From an uncultured Alphaproteobacteria bacterium (GTDB lineage Bacteria; Pseudomonadota; Alphaproteobacteria; Caulobacterales; Parvularculaceae): 64,000 nt of DNA. A program made the translations under genes and the position numbers. Every line of letters starts with the position of its first letter. Positions within the stretch are counted from its first letter, which is position 1. The stretch is taken from the NCBI GenBank assembly GCA_902826095.1, contig CADEDN010000003.1, positions 124,001-188,000 of the forward strand, given 5' to 3'. Below are positions 56,259 through 64,000 of the stretch, piece after piece. Below the pieces are notes generated by a model that saw only the letters and a list, made by a program, of their open reading frames with translations, was not told the origin of the DNA and searched no databases.

Positions 56259-56645
56259 TCACTTATTGGGCGGGGAGACCGGCTTGCACAATGCTGTTAA
56301 CGTGTCGTCCGTTAAACGCTCGGTCAGACGGAACACTCCGGAGATTCGGTCGAAATGTCCGACGACGGCTTCCCCATACCCTCCGAAATACAGGACCGGG
56401 TCGACAATGTCGTTCACATTGTATGTGACCCCAGAAAAATGAAGCGTCCCAAGTTCGCTGTTCGGGCCATAGGACATTTTGACGAAAGCTGGGTAAATCT
56501 GAACGACCAAGCTCTCCTTGATTGTGATTGGTTCAGAAGAATCGCTCGACGACAGCTCGCTGTCGCAAACAAAGTAGTCGCGCCGTCCCTCGCATCCGGG
56601 GAGCAGAATGGTGCAGGCGAAGAGAAGGTGCTTGGCGGCTTTCAT
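56259..56645 (-). CDS. Putative lipoprotein in an A/T-rich segment
   Basis: A 128-residue protein with a lipoprotein signal: LLFACTILLPGC, Cys at residue 18. Later blocks include YPAFVKMSYGPNSELGTLHF and LYFGGYGEAVVGHFDRISG, which look like a small beta-sheet domain. No family recognised. Its DNA is clearly more A/T-rich than the flanking purL and Fic genes (about 48% G+C in one counted line). It follows the membrane-protein gene after eight bases and has no strong ribosome site of its own. Confidence 0.6.
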   Translation of the reverse strand: MKAAKHLLFACTILLPGCEGRRDYFVCDSELSSSDSSEPITIKESLVVQIYPAFVKMSYGPNSELGTLHFSGVTYNVNDIVDPVLYFGGYGEAVVGHFDRISGVFRLTERLTDDTLTALCKPVSPPNK

Positions 56646-56653
56646 TTGTTATG

Positions 56654-57142
56654 TCACCAATCCATGACTCTGGGACGAAGTCCGATTAGACGTCGAAGTT
56701 CGCGCGACAAATCTGCGGCTTCATCTCGGACTTCACGCGTTGCGCTGTTTAACGTCTGGTCTAAGTAATCTTGGTCTTGATAAGATGGATGTCCGAGATC
56801 ACAAAGTATCGTTACGCTGCGGTTTTCTCGATTGGGACGCTTACTGAACTGAAAATAGCGGTCGACGATGCTGTGATCTAGAAATTCGTAGGCGTCGTTT
56901 TCGATCGGGAACGGATATTCCGGGAGAGGTGGTTGGATGTAATTTCCAAAATTTTCGACAATGTCATTACACTTAATTGCATAGGTCTCGAGTTGATGGG
57001 CAAGGCGCAGTGCGAGGTATCGTCTCTTTCGATCGCGTTCTCGCCCGGCGCGCCACCAGGCAATGAACGCATTGAATGCCGCAACGATTACGCCGCCGGC
57101 AGCGCCAGCGACGACACCGGCAATCTTCGGATCATCGAGCAT
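56654..57142 (-). CDS. N-terminally anchored protein of unknown function
   Basis: A 162-residue protein with one N-terminal membrane span at about residues 8-29 (AGVVAGAAGGVIVAAFNAFI), followed by a basic helix (RERDRKRRYLALRLAHQLET) and a predominantly acidic, aromatic domain with FPIENDAYEFLDHSIVDR. It resembles a widespread uncharacterised family from memory; no function is known. GAGCGG precedes the ATG. It is the first gene of a two-gene minus-strand unit with the lipoprotein, in A/T-rich DNA (down to 35% G+C in one line), divergent from the Fic gene. Confidence 0.62.
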   Translation of the reverse strand: MLDDPKIAGVVAGAAGGVIVAAFNAFIAWWRAGRERDRKRRYLALRLAHQLETYAIKCNDIVENFGNYIQPPLPEYPFPIENDAYEFLDHSIVDRYFQFSKRPNRENRSVTILCDLGHPSYQDQDYLDQTLNSATREVRDEAADLSRELRRLIGLRPRVMDW

Positions 57143-57206
57143 CCGCTCATATTCGGGCTCAAGGGTTGATATTGGGCGAAAGGCATTGGGACTTTATCAC
57201 ATTTTC

Positions 57207-57277
57207 GGATAAAAACGGATAGACAATTGGATATCCCTGTGCTATCAAATGGATAGAAACGGATAAACAATTGGATA
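57207..57277. promoter_or_regulatory. Array of six GGATA boxes between the A/T-rich pair and fic
   Basis: GGATA occurs at 57207, 57217, 57229, 57251, 57261 and 57273, with spacings of 10, 12, 22, 10 and 12 bases. The two triplets are offset by 44 bases, so identical faces of the helix are presented. The second copy covers the TTG used as Fic start. This is an iteron-like operator; the bound protein is unknown, the winged-helix end of the Fic protein being the obvious candidate. Confidence 0.65.
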
Positions 57278-58329
57278 ATCCCTTCAATATCAAGGCGCTT
57301 CCGATCACGCCCGAGATTCTCGCCCTTATCGCCGGGATCGACGAGTTCAAGGGCGCGTGGCGTGCGGTAGGCCGGATCGCGCCGGCGCGTCTTTTGTCGC
57401 TGAAACGCGTCGCGACGATTGAAAGCATCGGTTCGTCGACAAGGATCGAAGGGGCGAAGCTCACCGACCGCGAAGTCGAGCGGCTTCTCTCCAATCTCGA
57501 CATCAAATCCTTCGCGACGCGCGACGAGCAGGAGGTCGCCGGCTACGCCGAGGCGATGGAGACCGTCTTTACAAGCTACGAGGCGATCGACCTCACCGAA
57601 AACCACATCAGGCAATTACACCGCGATTTGCTGCGTCATTCGCATAAGGACGAGCGCCATCGCGGCGACTACAAAACGCTGCCCAATCATGTCGAAGCGA
57701 TCGGCCCGGACGGCGATACGCTCGGCGTTGTCTTTCACACCGCGACGCCGTTCGATACGCCAAGGCTCATGCGCGATCTTGTCGAATGGACGCGCCGCGA
57801 ATTGGAAAGCGCGAAGCAGCATCCGCTGCTCGTCATCGCCGTTTTCATTGTCGTTTTTCTTGAAATCCATCCGTTCCAGGATGGAAACGGCCGTCTCTCC
57901 CGTATTTTGACAACGCTCCTGCTCCTGCGCGCCGGCTACGCCTACGCGCCCTACAGCTCGCTCGAAGCCGTCATCGAGCAGAACAAGGAAGCCTATTATC
58001 TGGCGCTGCGCCGCACCCAATCGACGATCCGTTCAAAGACCCCCGACTGGGCGCCATGGACCCTCTATTTCCTCAAGGCGCTCGCCGCGCAAAAGTCGCG
58101 CCTTAGCGCCAAGCTCGAACGCGAGCGCGTGATCCTTGGCGCCTTGCCGGAACTTTCCGTGCGCATTCTGGAGTTGGCGCGCGAGCGCGGCAGAGTGACA
58201 ATCGCCGAGATCGCCGCCGAAACGGGCGCAAGCCGCAACACGATCAAATATCATGTGGCGGCGCTGACCCGGGCTCACCATCTCAATCGACGCGGCGCCG
58301 GTCGCGGAACCTGGTACGCGATCGGGTGA
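57271..58329 (+). CDS. Fic-domain AMP-transferase with N-terminal inhibitory helix and wHTH
   Basis: A 352-residue protein. The inhibitory motif reads SSTRIEG near residue 53 (pattern S/T-x3-E-G/N), so this is a Fic that inhibits itself through its N-terminal part. The active loop HPFQDGNGRLSR is near residue 195; it normally transfers AMP from ATP to a target hydroxyl. The C-terminal third is a winged helix (VTIAEIAAETGASRNTIKYH), probably DNA-binding. The best start is TTG at 57271, which gives the family N-terminus DNPFNIKALPITPEI; no ATG or GTG is in frame nearby. It diverges from the A/T-rich pair. Confidence 0.87.
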   Translation: MDNPFNIKALPITPEILALIAGIDEFKGAWRAVGRIAPARLLSLKRVATIESIGSSTRIEGAKLTDREVERLLSNLDIKSFATRDEQEVAGYAEAMETVFTSYEAIDLTENHIRQLHRDLLRHSHKDERHRGDYKTLPNHVEAIGPDGDTLGVVFHTATPFDTPRLMRDLVEWTRRELESAKQHPLLVIAVFIVVFLEIHPFQDGNGRLSRILTTLLLLRAGYAYAPYSSLEAVIEQNKEAYYLALRRTQSTIRSKTPDWAPWTLYFLKALAAQKSRLSAKLERERVILGALPELSVRILELARERGRVTIAEIAAETGASRNTIKYHVAALTRAHHLNRRGAGRGTWYAIG

Positions 58330-58373
58330 CAGGGTGTCCTTGTGACGCGCTAGGATCAGCGGATGAATACGCG

Positions 58374-59288
58374 CTACGCGATTTCCTTCGCATTCATCGC
58401 TGCGGCGGGTTTCAAGCTGTCCGGCTCGCGCGCGCCCCACAAACAGGCGCCGATGATGATGACCGCGCCGACCCAGACTTCGGGCCGCGGCGATTCCGCA
58501 AAGAGGAAATAGCCGATCAGCGCCGCCCAGATCAGCGCGGTGTATTCGAGCGGCGCCAGAACCTGCGCCTCGGCGTGCGCATAGGCTCTTGCGAAGAACC
58601 ACATGCCGGCGGCGGCGAAGGCGCCAAGGGCGATGAAGGCGGGAATGTCGCTCGCTGGCGGGAGTTCTCCCGTCATCACCGTCGGCACGGCGATGATGGC
58701 GCCCGGGATGACGCTTGAAAGCACCCCGATGACGGCGGGTCCGTCTTTCCCCGCCCGGCCGCGAAGCAGGGTGATTGACAACGCGTAAGTGACGGCCGAG
58801 CCGAGCGCGCCGGCGATGCCGAGCATGCGCCGGTGATCAACCGCGTCGAAATCGGACCCGATGCTGGCGACGATGACGCCGGCGAAACCGACAGCCCCGG
58901 CGACGATCGAGCGCGGGCGGATTTTCTCGCCCAGCACAAACCGCGCGACGAACGGCACGAGAAGCGGCGCGACAAAGCAGATGGTGATCAACTCGGCGAG
59001 CGGCAGGACAGAGATGCACCAGAAGAACAGCGAAGCGGAAATCGCGATGACGATTCCGCGCGCGCCATGCGCCTTCCACATCTCCCGCGTGAGCGTCGGG
59101 CGCCCATAACGTTGCCAGATGACAAGCGCGAACGCCGCGCCGACGACATAGCGCCCGAGCGTCACGACCAGCGCGTCGTTCGTCGCCACCAGATGCTTGA
59201 TGACGCCGTCCATCGCGCACAAAAGCGCGATCGCAATGGCGCCGAGCGTCATCGCCTTCGCCGCGTTGTGTTCGGGCGTCTTTGACAT
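58374..59288 (-). CDS. EamA/DMT-family transporter
   Basis: A 304-residue membrane protein with about ten helices in two EamA repeats (AIALLCAMDGVIKHLVATND in the first, ALGSAVTYALSITLLRGRAG in the second). DMT exporters move amino acids, sugars or other metabolites; the substrate is unknown. The ATG at 59288 is preferred because membrane topology starts there; codons at 59357 and 59315 are also in frame. It is separated from a small membrane protein by 31 bases on the same strand. Confidence 0.85.
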   Translation of the reverse strand: MSKTPEHNAAKAMTLGAIAIALLCAMDGVIKHLVATNDALVVTLGRYVVGAAFALVIWQRYGRPTLTREMWKAHGARGIVIAISASLFFWCISVLPLAELITICFVAPLLVPFVARFVLGEKIRPRSIVAGAVGFAGVIVASIGSDFDAVDHRRMLGIAGALGSAVTYALSITLLRGRAGKDGPAVIGVLSSVIPGAIIAVPTVMTGELPPASDIPAFIALGAFAAAGMWFFARAYAHAEAQVLAPLEYTALIWAALIGYFLFAESPRPEVWVGAVIIIGACLWGAREPDSLKPAAAMNAKEIA

Positions 59289-59319
59289 GCCCGCGCTCTG
59301 GAGGCAGGCGGACATGGTG

Positions 59320-59754
59320 TCAAGCCGACGCCGGCCGACCGCCGGCCGCATGCGCAAGAAAGGCGAGGACGTTGACCGCCATCAGCGCGCCCATGATGTG
59401 CCAGCTTGTCGGCGACCCGGTCGCTCTGGCGAGAATTTCGGCGACGGCCGCCGCCATTGCGAGCGGGATCGCGTAAGCGACGAAAAGCGCGGTTCCCGCG
59501 AAGGGAACGCCGCGCCGCAAGGGCGACGCCGTCACCCAAAGCCCGAGAAGCCCCAGCGCGATCGTCGCCCCGCCAATCAGTTTCATCAGCGCGAAATAGA
59601 GCGGCCGCACGGCTTCAAGCGCGTGCGCCGGCACGGCCGCCGCGTGAAACCACAAAAGGTCGTCGACCGACGCATAAAGCGTCCCGAACGCCGCGTAAAA
59701 AAGTCCGAGCAGAGCAAACAGGAACAGGCCAGCGACGCGAGCAAATCTTTTCAC
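59320..59754 (-). CDS. Small four-helix membrane protein
   Basis: A 144-residue protein with about four membrane helices (residues 5-25, 55-78, 85-108, 117-137). GGAGG precedes two GTG codons; the second at 59754 has correct spacing, giving a start KRFARVAGLF. No family recognised with confidence. It lies directly upstream of the EamA transporter gene on the same strand and may be co-transcribed. Confidence 0.65.
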   Translation of the reverse strand: MKRFARVAGLFLFALLGLFYAAFGTLYASVDDLLWFHAAAVPAHALEAVRPLYFALMKLIGGATIALGLLGLWVTASPLRRGVPFAGTALFVAYAIPLAMAAAVAEILARATGSPTSWHIMGALMAVNVLAFLAHAAGGRPASA

Positions 59755-59923
59755 AGCCACGCCTCCTTTTTCGACCGCCGTCGCATCATTTGATACAGCG
59801 CGCCGCCATGCGCATGAATTGCCTTCGAATTATCGCTTCCATGCAGGCGGCGCATGCTGATTGACGCACCGTTCCTGAAAGGCGACTACTGAACTGGCGG
59901 GCGGGCTTTCAGGGAGGCCGACA

Positions 59924-60499
59924 ATGCCGGAATCGCGAATTCGCCTGTTGCTCGCCGCCGGGTCGCTCGGCGCCTTTCTCCTGATCATGGGCCTTGAGAT
60001 CGCGACTGAAAACGATGCGCTGTCGATCAAGGACATCGCCGTCGATGCACTGGCCCTGTTATTGACGATTGCGAGCGCCGCCGCCGCTGTCCTGCTCTGT
60101 ATCAGGGTCGAGCAGCAAAGGGCCGATATGGGGCGGATTGTCAGCGAACTTGATCAGGCCCGGCGCGAAGGCGCCGAATGGCGCGCCGCAGTCGACCATC
60201 ATGTCGAAGGCCTCAAAGGCGCGATCGACCAGCAATTCGACGATTGGGCGATGACACCGGCCGAGCGGGATGTCGCCTTGCTGATTCTGAAGGGATTCAG
60301 CCACAAGGAAATCGCCGGGCTGCGCGAAACCTCCGAAAGGACGATCCGCCAGCAGGCCCAAGGCGTCTACCGCAAGTCTGGACTTAGCGGGAAAAACGCG
60401 CTGACCGGCTATTTTCTGGAAGATCTGCTGAGCCCTGAAGAAACGCGTTCCGGCGCAAAAGCGCCCAATGGCGATTTGCCTGCGCGCGTCAACGCCTGA
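59924..60499 (+). CDS. Membrane-tethered LuxR-type HTH regulator
   Basis: A 191-residue protein with two N-terminal membrane spans (residues 7-26 and 36-60), a coiled-coil segment and a C-terminal LuxR/FixJ helix-turn-helix (residues 110-170: MTPAERDVALLILKGFSHKE, then ETSERTIRQQAQGVYRK). The transcription-factor domain is thus attached to the membrane without a receiver domain. GGGAGG precedes the ATG. The target genes are unknown; the secreted protein downstream at 60655 may be one. Confidence 0.8.
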   Translation: MPESRIRLLLAAGSLGAFLLIMGLEIATENDALSIKDIAVDALALLLTIASAAAAVLLCIRVEQQRADMGRIVSELDQARREGAEWRAAVDHHVEGLKGAIDQQFDDWAMTPAERDVALLILKGFSHKEIAGLRETSERTIRQQAQGVYRKSGLSGKNALTGYFLEDLLSPEETRSGAKAPNGDLPARVNA

Positions 60500-60654
60500 G
60501 TATCGAGCGCCAGCCTGTTGTTTTTCCTAATAAAACTGGCAGTCCGTCATCTGTCGGATTTCAAGCGACGCCGGCTTGCGCCACCAAATCCGCATGACGA
60601 CCGCTTCGCCTGAGGGGTGCGCGCCGGCGTCGGCAACCCAAAGGAACAGGCGCC

Positions 60655-61401
60655 ATGACCAGAAAGAACACCGCTTACATCGTCGCCGCAGCGGCAGCCT
60701 TCGCATACATTGACACCGCGCAGGCGCAAGCCGTGCCGTTTTCGAAAAGCGACATCTATTTTGAACTGAACGCCACCGACGGCGATATCGGCCTTCACGG
60801 CATTCTCGACGGCGATTCCTGGAAAGTCGCGACCATCAAGGGGCCGGGCGGCGCGTTCAACGTGCTTCGGGCGGTCCCCAATCAGGCCTCGCCCGAATTC
60901 GGCATGACCGAGCTCTTCTTCGAGAGCAATGAGCCGCCGCTCGAAGAGCGATCCTTCGCAGAGCTGATCGCGCTGTTTCCGCCGGGCGCCTATAAATTCG
61001 TCGGGACGCGGGCCGAAGACAATGCGCGCATGACCGGCGGCGACGTCCTTTCGACGGCGATGCCGTGTCCGCCGATCATGCAAACGCCGCGCCTTGTTGA
61101 CGGCGATCTCATGATCCGCTGGCGCCCGCGCGCGGGCTCCTACAATCCGGATACCGGCGTTTGCTCAAGCGCAAATCCGGTCGCTGTCGCTGCCTATCAG
61201 GTGGTCGTCGAACTGGCGGACACAAGAACCGGCTTCACGCGAAAGGTGACGGTCGATCTGCCGCCAGGCGCGCGCAAGGTCGAAGCGCCGGACGAACTCC
61301 TCATCGGCGTCATTCCCGCCAACACCGAAGCCAAGGCGGAAGTGCTCGTCATCGCGCCCGACGGCAACCGGACGGCGATCGAAATCGACTTCGATCTTTG
61401 A
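60655..61401 (+). CDS. Secreted protein of unknown function
   Basis: A 248-residue protein with a signal peptide (YIVAAAAAFAYIDTAQAQA, about residues 8-26). The mature part has alternating hydrophobic strands; the C-terminal third (YQVVVELADTRTGFTRKVTV, then VIPANTEAKAEVLVIAPDG) looks like a fibronectin type III-like or Ig-like domain. No family recognised. The stop is almost joined to the converging beta-propeller gene by a palindrome. Confidence 0.7.
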   Translation: MTRKNTAYIVAAAAAFAYIDTAQAQAVPFSKSDIYFELNATDGDIGLHGILDGDSWKVATIKGPGGAFNVLRAVPNQASPEFGMTELFFESNEPPLEERSFAELIALFPPGAYKFVGTRAEDNARMTGGDVLSTAMPCPPIMQTPRLVDGDLMIRWRPRAGSYNPDTGVCSSANPVAVAAYQVVVELADTRTGFTRKVTVDLPPGARKVEAPDELLIGVIPANTEAKAEVLVIAPDGNRTAIEIDFDL

Positions 61402-61415
61402 CGGTCAATTGACCG
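61402..61415. repeat. Perfect 14-bp palindrome between two convergent stops
   Basis: CGGTCAATTGACCG begins immediately after the stop at 61399-61401 and contains the minus-strand stop at 61405-61407. It can form a hairpin only with a short loop. It might stop both transcripts, although there is no T run. Confidence 0.5.
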
Positions 61416-62451
61416 GGCAGACCATCACGTGGTCGTCGAAGACGGCGCCGACAATCAAAATGTTGCCGGAGACGGCGGCGGCGGACGACCCGTTGATGAC
61501 GCCGTTCGTGTCGATCAGCACGTCTTCCGTCAGACCCGTATCCGGGTTGATGCGGATGACGTGCGACGGCGCGACGGCGGCCGCGTCTTCGACGTGCTTC
61601 AGGAAGTCGAACACTTTGGAATGGCCGGCGATCCACAAAGCGCCGTCCGCCCCGACTTCGATATTGTCAGGCCCCGTCTTGACGGCGATCGATTTGCGTT
61701 TCGCCAGCGCGCCGGTTTCGGGGTCGCGGCCGTAGACCGTGATTTTCCGGCGCAGGAACTCGCTTGCATAGAGCGTCTTCCCGTCGGCGGACATGTTGAT
61801 CCCGTTCGCATAGGTGAGGCCGCGCGCGGCGATCTTGCCATTCTGCCCGTCGAAATAGGCGAGGCTTGAGAATGGCAGCGCGAGATAAGCTTCAAGGGTC
61901 GACATCAGCCCTTCCTTGTAGCCCCTGTCATTCGTCACATAAAAGCTTCGCGGGCCGACGCCGAGGACGTCGTTCGGCGATGTCATCTCCGGGAACGACA
62001 CCGAGGCGACATGCAAGAGCGCGCCGCCAAGCCCGATGTCGAAAATCTCGACCTTGTCGCCGTCTTTCAGCGTATGATTGATCGCGAAGAGCCTTTTGCG
62101 CCCGTCCTCGCCGCGCCACAGGCTGATGCCATGCGGATGAAACTCGCCGAAACTGTCTGGCGACGCCTTCAACACGCGGTCCGAACCGTCGAGTTTCAGC
62201 ACATAGACGCCGCCTTGAGCCGGCTTGCCCGCGGCTGTCGCGCGCCGGTCGTCGGCCGAAATGAATGCGACGCCGAGTTCCGGATCGATCGTCACATCCT
62301 CCGTACCCGGAAAAACATCGACGCGCCGGCACTGATCGATCAGTTTCGGCTCCAACCCGGCGAAGACGCCCGACGCCGGAATCAAATTCCACAACAGCCA
62401 GCCGATGATCGCCAACGCGATCAGCCCGACCAGCGTGAAAAGGCCCCTCAT
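61405..62451 (-). CDS. Paraoxonase/SMP-30-like beta-propeller hydrolase
   Basis: A 348-residue protein with one N-terminal membrane anchor (GLFTLVGLIALAIIGWLLW) and a six-bladed propeller. The blades carry PGTEDVTIDPELGVAFIS, EFHPHGISLWRG, FAINHTLKDGDKVEIFDI, SPNDVLGVGPRSFYVTNDR, NGINMSADGKTLYASEF and DNIEVGADGALWIAGH. The Glu, Asn and Asp residues at these blade ends fit the calcium site of paraoxonase-like arylesterases and lactonases. It probably acts in the periplasm. The ATG at 62451 has GGAG 11 bases before it; a longer frame upstream is not supported. Confidence 0.82.
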   Translation of the reverse strand: MRGLFTLVGLIALAIIGWLLWNLIPASGVFAGLEPKLIDQCRRVDVFPGTEDVTIDPELGVAFISADDRRATAAGKPAQGGVYVLKLDGSDRVLKASPDSFGEFHPHGISLWRGEDGRKRLFAINHTLKDGDKVEIFDIGLGGALLHVASVSFPEMTSPNDVLGVGPRSFYVTNDRGYKEGLMSTLEAYLALPFSSLAYFDGQNGKIAARGLTYANGINMSADGKTLYASEFLRRKITVYGRDPETGALAKRKSIAVKTGPDNIEVGADGALWIAGHSKVFDFLKHVEDAAAVAPSHVIRINPDTGLTEDVLIDTNGVINGSSAAAVSGNILIVGAVFDDHVMVCPVN

Positions 62452-62550
62452 TTTGTTTTTACTCCGCCCGCCCGGCGCGACCGTGTCAAAATTGCGGCGC
62501 GAGCGCAATAAGCCTATGCTTCAACCCTGCTCGCCCGATTGGAGATATCC

Positions 62551-63009
62551 ATGCGCCTCTTTCTCGCCCTGCTTGTTTTGACCGTTGCGTCGGCCTGTTC
62601 GAAGCCGAAACCGGCCGAAGAGTCGGCTGCGCCGCCGCCCGCCGTGACCGCCGCAGAAGATGATCTCGCAACTGCGAAGGACGACCCGGCGCCGACAGGT
62701 CAAGAAAAGACCATCGAGGAAATGCGCGCTGAATCGCTCGCGTCGATCGACCGCACCGCCTGCGAGGGCGCCGGCGGCCAAGTGCGCCAGGAAGGCATGC
62801 TCGGCATGTATCGCTGCGTGAAACCCTATGCGGACGCCGGCAAGCCGTGCCGGGGCAAAGCCGATTGCGAAGGTCAGTGCCGGTTTGAGGGCGAAGCGCC
62901 GGCGGACGGCGCCGACGTGACCGGCGTCTGCCAGCGCGACGACAGTCCGTTCGGCTGTTACAGCGAAGTCGAGGATGGAAAACTCACCGGCGGAATCTGC
63001 GTTGATTGA
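62551..63009 (+). CDS. Cys-rich lipoprotein
   Basis: A 152-residue protein with a lipoprotein-like signal (LFLALLVLTVASAC) and a Pro/Ala/Glu-rich linker, then about 80 residues with nine cysteines, including KPCRGKADCEGQCRFEGEAP and SPFGCYSEVEDGKLTGGICV. The start ATG at 62551 follows GGAGATATCC; an in-frame TTG 12 bases earlier is not needed. It begins a plus-strand group with the LigT-like gene and the aldo/keto reductase. Confidence 0.7.
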   Translation: MRLFLALLVLTVASACSKPKPAEESAAPPPAVTAAEDDLATAKDDPAPTGQEKTIEEMRAESLASIDRTACEGAGGQVRQEGMLGMYRCVKPYADAGKPCRGKADCEGQCRFEGEAPADGADVTGVCQRDDSPFGCYSEVEDGKLTGGICVD

Positions 63010-63012
63010 TCC

Positions 63013-63540
63013 TTGCGCGCGCCGATCATCGTAACGCTTCAGGTCGACGAAGCGTCCGACTCGCTTTTTCAGGATCTCCGGCGGCTCCATTTCCCGCCGG
63101 AGATCAATTTCGTGGGCGCGCATCTGACGCTCTTTCACAATCTTCCCGGCGATCATGAAGAAGAAATCATTCGCGAAGTCGCGCGCATGGCGAAGCAAAT
63201 CGCGCCGTTCAGAGTCAAAGTCGACGGTGCGATGAAGCTTGGCAGGGGCGTCGCGCTGAAAATAGAAAGCCCGACTCTCATGGCGTTACGGCTCGACCTT
63301 GCCGCCCGCTTCGAGCCCTGGCTCATCCGCCAGGACCGCGAGAAATTTCGCCCGCATGTGACCATTCAAAACAAGGTCGCGTCGCATGTGGCGGATGCGC
63401 TTTATGAGCATCTTGGCGTTTCCTTGCCGGCGTTTGAGGCGACTGCGGAAGGCTTCCAGCTATGGCGGTACAATGATGGGCGATGGACGCCGATTGCGGC
63501 GATACCCTTTCAGGCGACCGCGCGCCGCGACTTCGCATGA
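63013..63540 (+). CDS. LigT-like 2H phosphodiesterase (2'-5' RNA ligase family)
   Basis: A 175-residue protein with two catalytic tetrapeptide motifs, HLTLF at about residue 37 and HVTIQ at about residue 115, as expected for the 2H phosphoesterase superfamily acting on 2',3'-cyclic phosphates or 2'-5' linkages. The start is TTG at 63013, three bases after the lipoprotein stop; no ATG fits nearby. The stop overlaps the next start (ATGA), showing coupled translation. Confidence 0.78.
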   Translation: MRAPIIVTLQVDEASDSLFQDLRRLHFPPEINFVGAHLTLFHNLPGDHEEEIIREVARMAKQIAPFRVKVDGAMKLGRGVALKIESPTLMALRLDLAARFEPWLIRQDREKFRPHVTIQNKVASHVADALYEHLGVSLPAFEATAEGFQLWRYNDGRWTPIAAIPFQATARRDFA

Positions 63541-64000
63541 GCGAGGGGTCCTCATTGCGGGTCGGATTCGGCGTTTCCGGCCCGCTTGGCCAGGCGTGGT
63601 TTCCAGAAGCGCGAACACGCGCGCTGATTGAAGCCGCGCTCGCTGACGGCGTCGTTCATTTTGACACGGCGCCCTTCTATTTCGACGCCGAGCGGCGGCT
63701 TGGCGCCACGCTGCAAGCGCTCGGGCGATCCGATGTCTTCGTCAGCACCAAGACGGGGACGCGCCGGAATGGCCGGCGCCTTCAAAAGGATTTCTCCGAA
63801 GCGGGAATAAGGGCGGACGTCGAAGAGAGCTTGCGCCGGCTCGGGCGAGACCGCCTCGATCTTCTCTATCTTCACGGTCCGGACATCGGGCAGACTGAGA
63901 GCGCCGCGCCGGTGATGACGGCCCTGAAACAGGAAGGAAAAATCAGACGCATCGGCGTCTGTGGGGAGGGAGAGCCGCTGCGGCGCGCCGTGACCGCCGG
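63537..64000 (+). CDS. Aldo/keto reductase, N-terminal part
   Basis: The frame starts inside the stop of the LigT-like gene and runs open to the right edge (about 154 residues visible). Residues GFGVSGPLGQ, VHFDTAPFYFDAERRLG (active-site Asp and Tyr), VFVSTKTG (catalytic Lys) and DLLYLHGPD (His) match the aldo/keto reductase barrel with its catalytic tetrad. It should reduce carbonyls with NADPH; substrate unknown. The C-terminal cofactor-binding end is outside the window. Confidence 0.85.
   Translation, partial: MSEGSSLRVGFGVSGPLGQAWFPEARTRALIEAALADGVVHFDTAPFYFDAERRLGATLQALGRSDVFVSTKTGTRRNGRRLQKDFSEAGIRADVEESLRRLGRDRLDLLYLHGPDIGQTESAAPVMTALKQEGKIRRIGVCGEGEPLRRAVTA

Overview
The window is high-GC DNA, by eye in the low to mid 60s percent G+C, from an alphaproteobacterium. 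The evidence is adk directly after secY, a KdsA C-terminus (so an LPS-bearing Gram-negative), a VPLPA-CTERM-type sorting tail, a PurL joined to an alphaproteobacterial-type BolA, and an arsM of the bacterial four-cysteine type. The family is uncertain; a Parvularculaceae/Hyphomonadaceae-like genome is a guess.

Layout. Positions 1-6120 are an accessory segment: the kdsA 3' end, a higBA toxin-antitoxin pair with its own promoter/operator, a VPLPA-CTERM protein, small secreted and membrane proteins, a possible small RNA, and a large secreted protein of unknown function. Positions 6341-38766 hold the main translation and transcription cluster in one run: rplK-rplA, rplJ-rplL, rpoB-rpoC, rpsL-rpsG-fusA-tuf, rpsJ to rplO, secY-adk, rpsM-rpsK-rpoA-rplQ. 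It is interrupted by a DinB-like gene on the opposite strand (between rplA and rplJ), a Cys-rich secreted protein gene wedged between rpoB and rpoC, and a sulfotransferase gene (between rpoC and rpsL). secE-nusG are not upstream of rplK. Sigma70-like promoters precede rpsL and rpsM, and good intrinsic terminators follow rplA, rpoC and rplQ.

Positions 38823-50974 are a mosaic: an SNase-like nuclease, a left-handed beta-helix protein, a PH-domain membrane protein, EttA, a 55-codon ORF with a conserved start and an unrelated tail, a glycine-zipper protein, an amidohydrolase, a DUF819 membrane protein, a PAP2 remnant, an APC-type amino-acid permease, a DUF6265 protein, ArsM and an MpaB-like oxygenase. 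Positions 51020-53367 encode a histidine kinase/response regulator pair with overlapping stop and start. Positions 53462-56209 carry PurL continuous with BolA in one reading frame. Next comes an A/T-rich pair (lipoprotein and membrane protein) divergent from a Fic-domain protein; six phased GGATA boxes lie between them. The right end (58374-64000) has an EamA transporter, a small membrane protein, a membrane-tethered LuxR-type regulator, secreted proteins, a paraoxonase-like beta-propeller, a LigT-like phosphodiesterase and the start of an aldo/keto reductase.

The strongest candidates for something undescribed are the rpoB/rpoC insertion, the PurL-BolA fusion with an extra PurL segment, and the Fic locus with its GGATA array and A/T-rich partners. 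No CRISPR array, rRNA, tRNA, IS element or att site was recognised.
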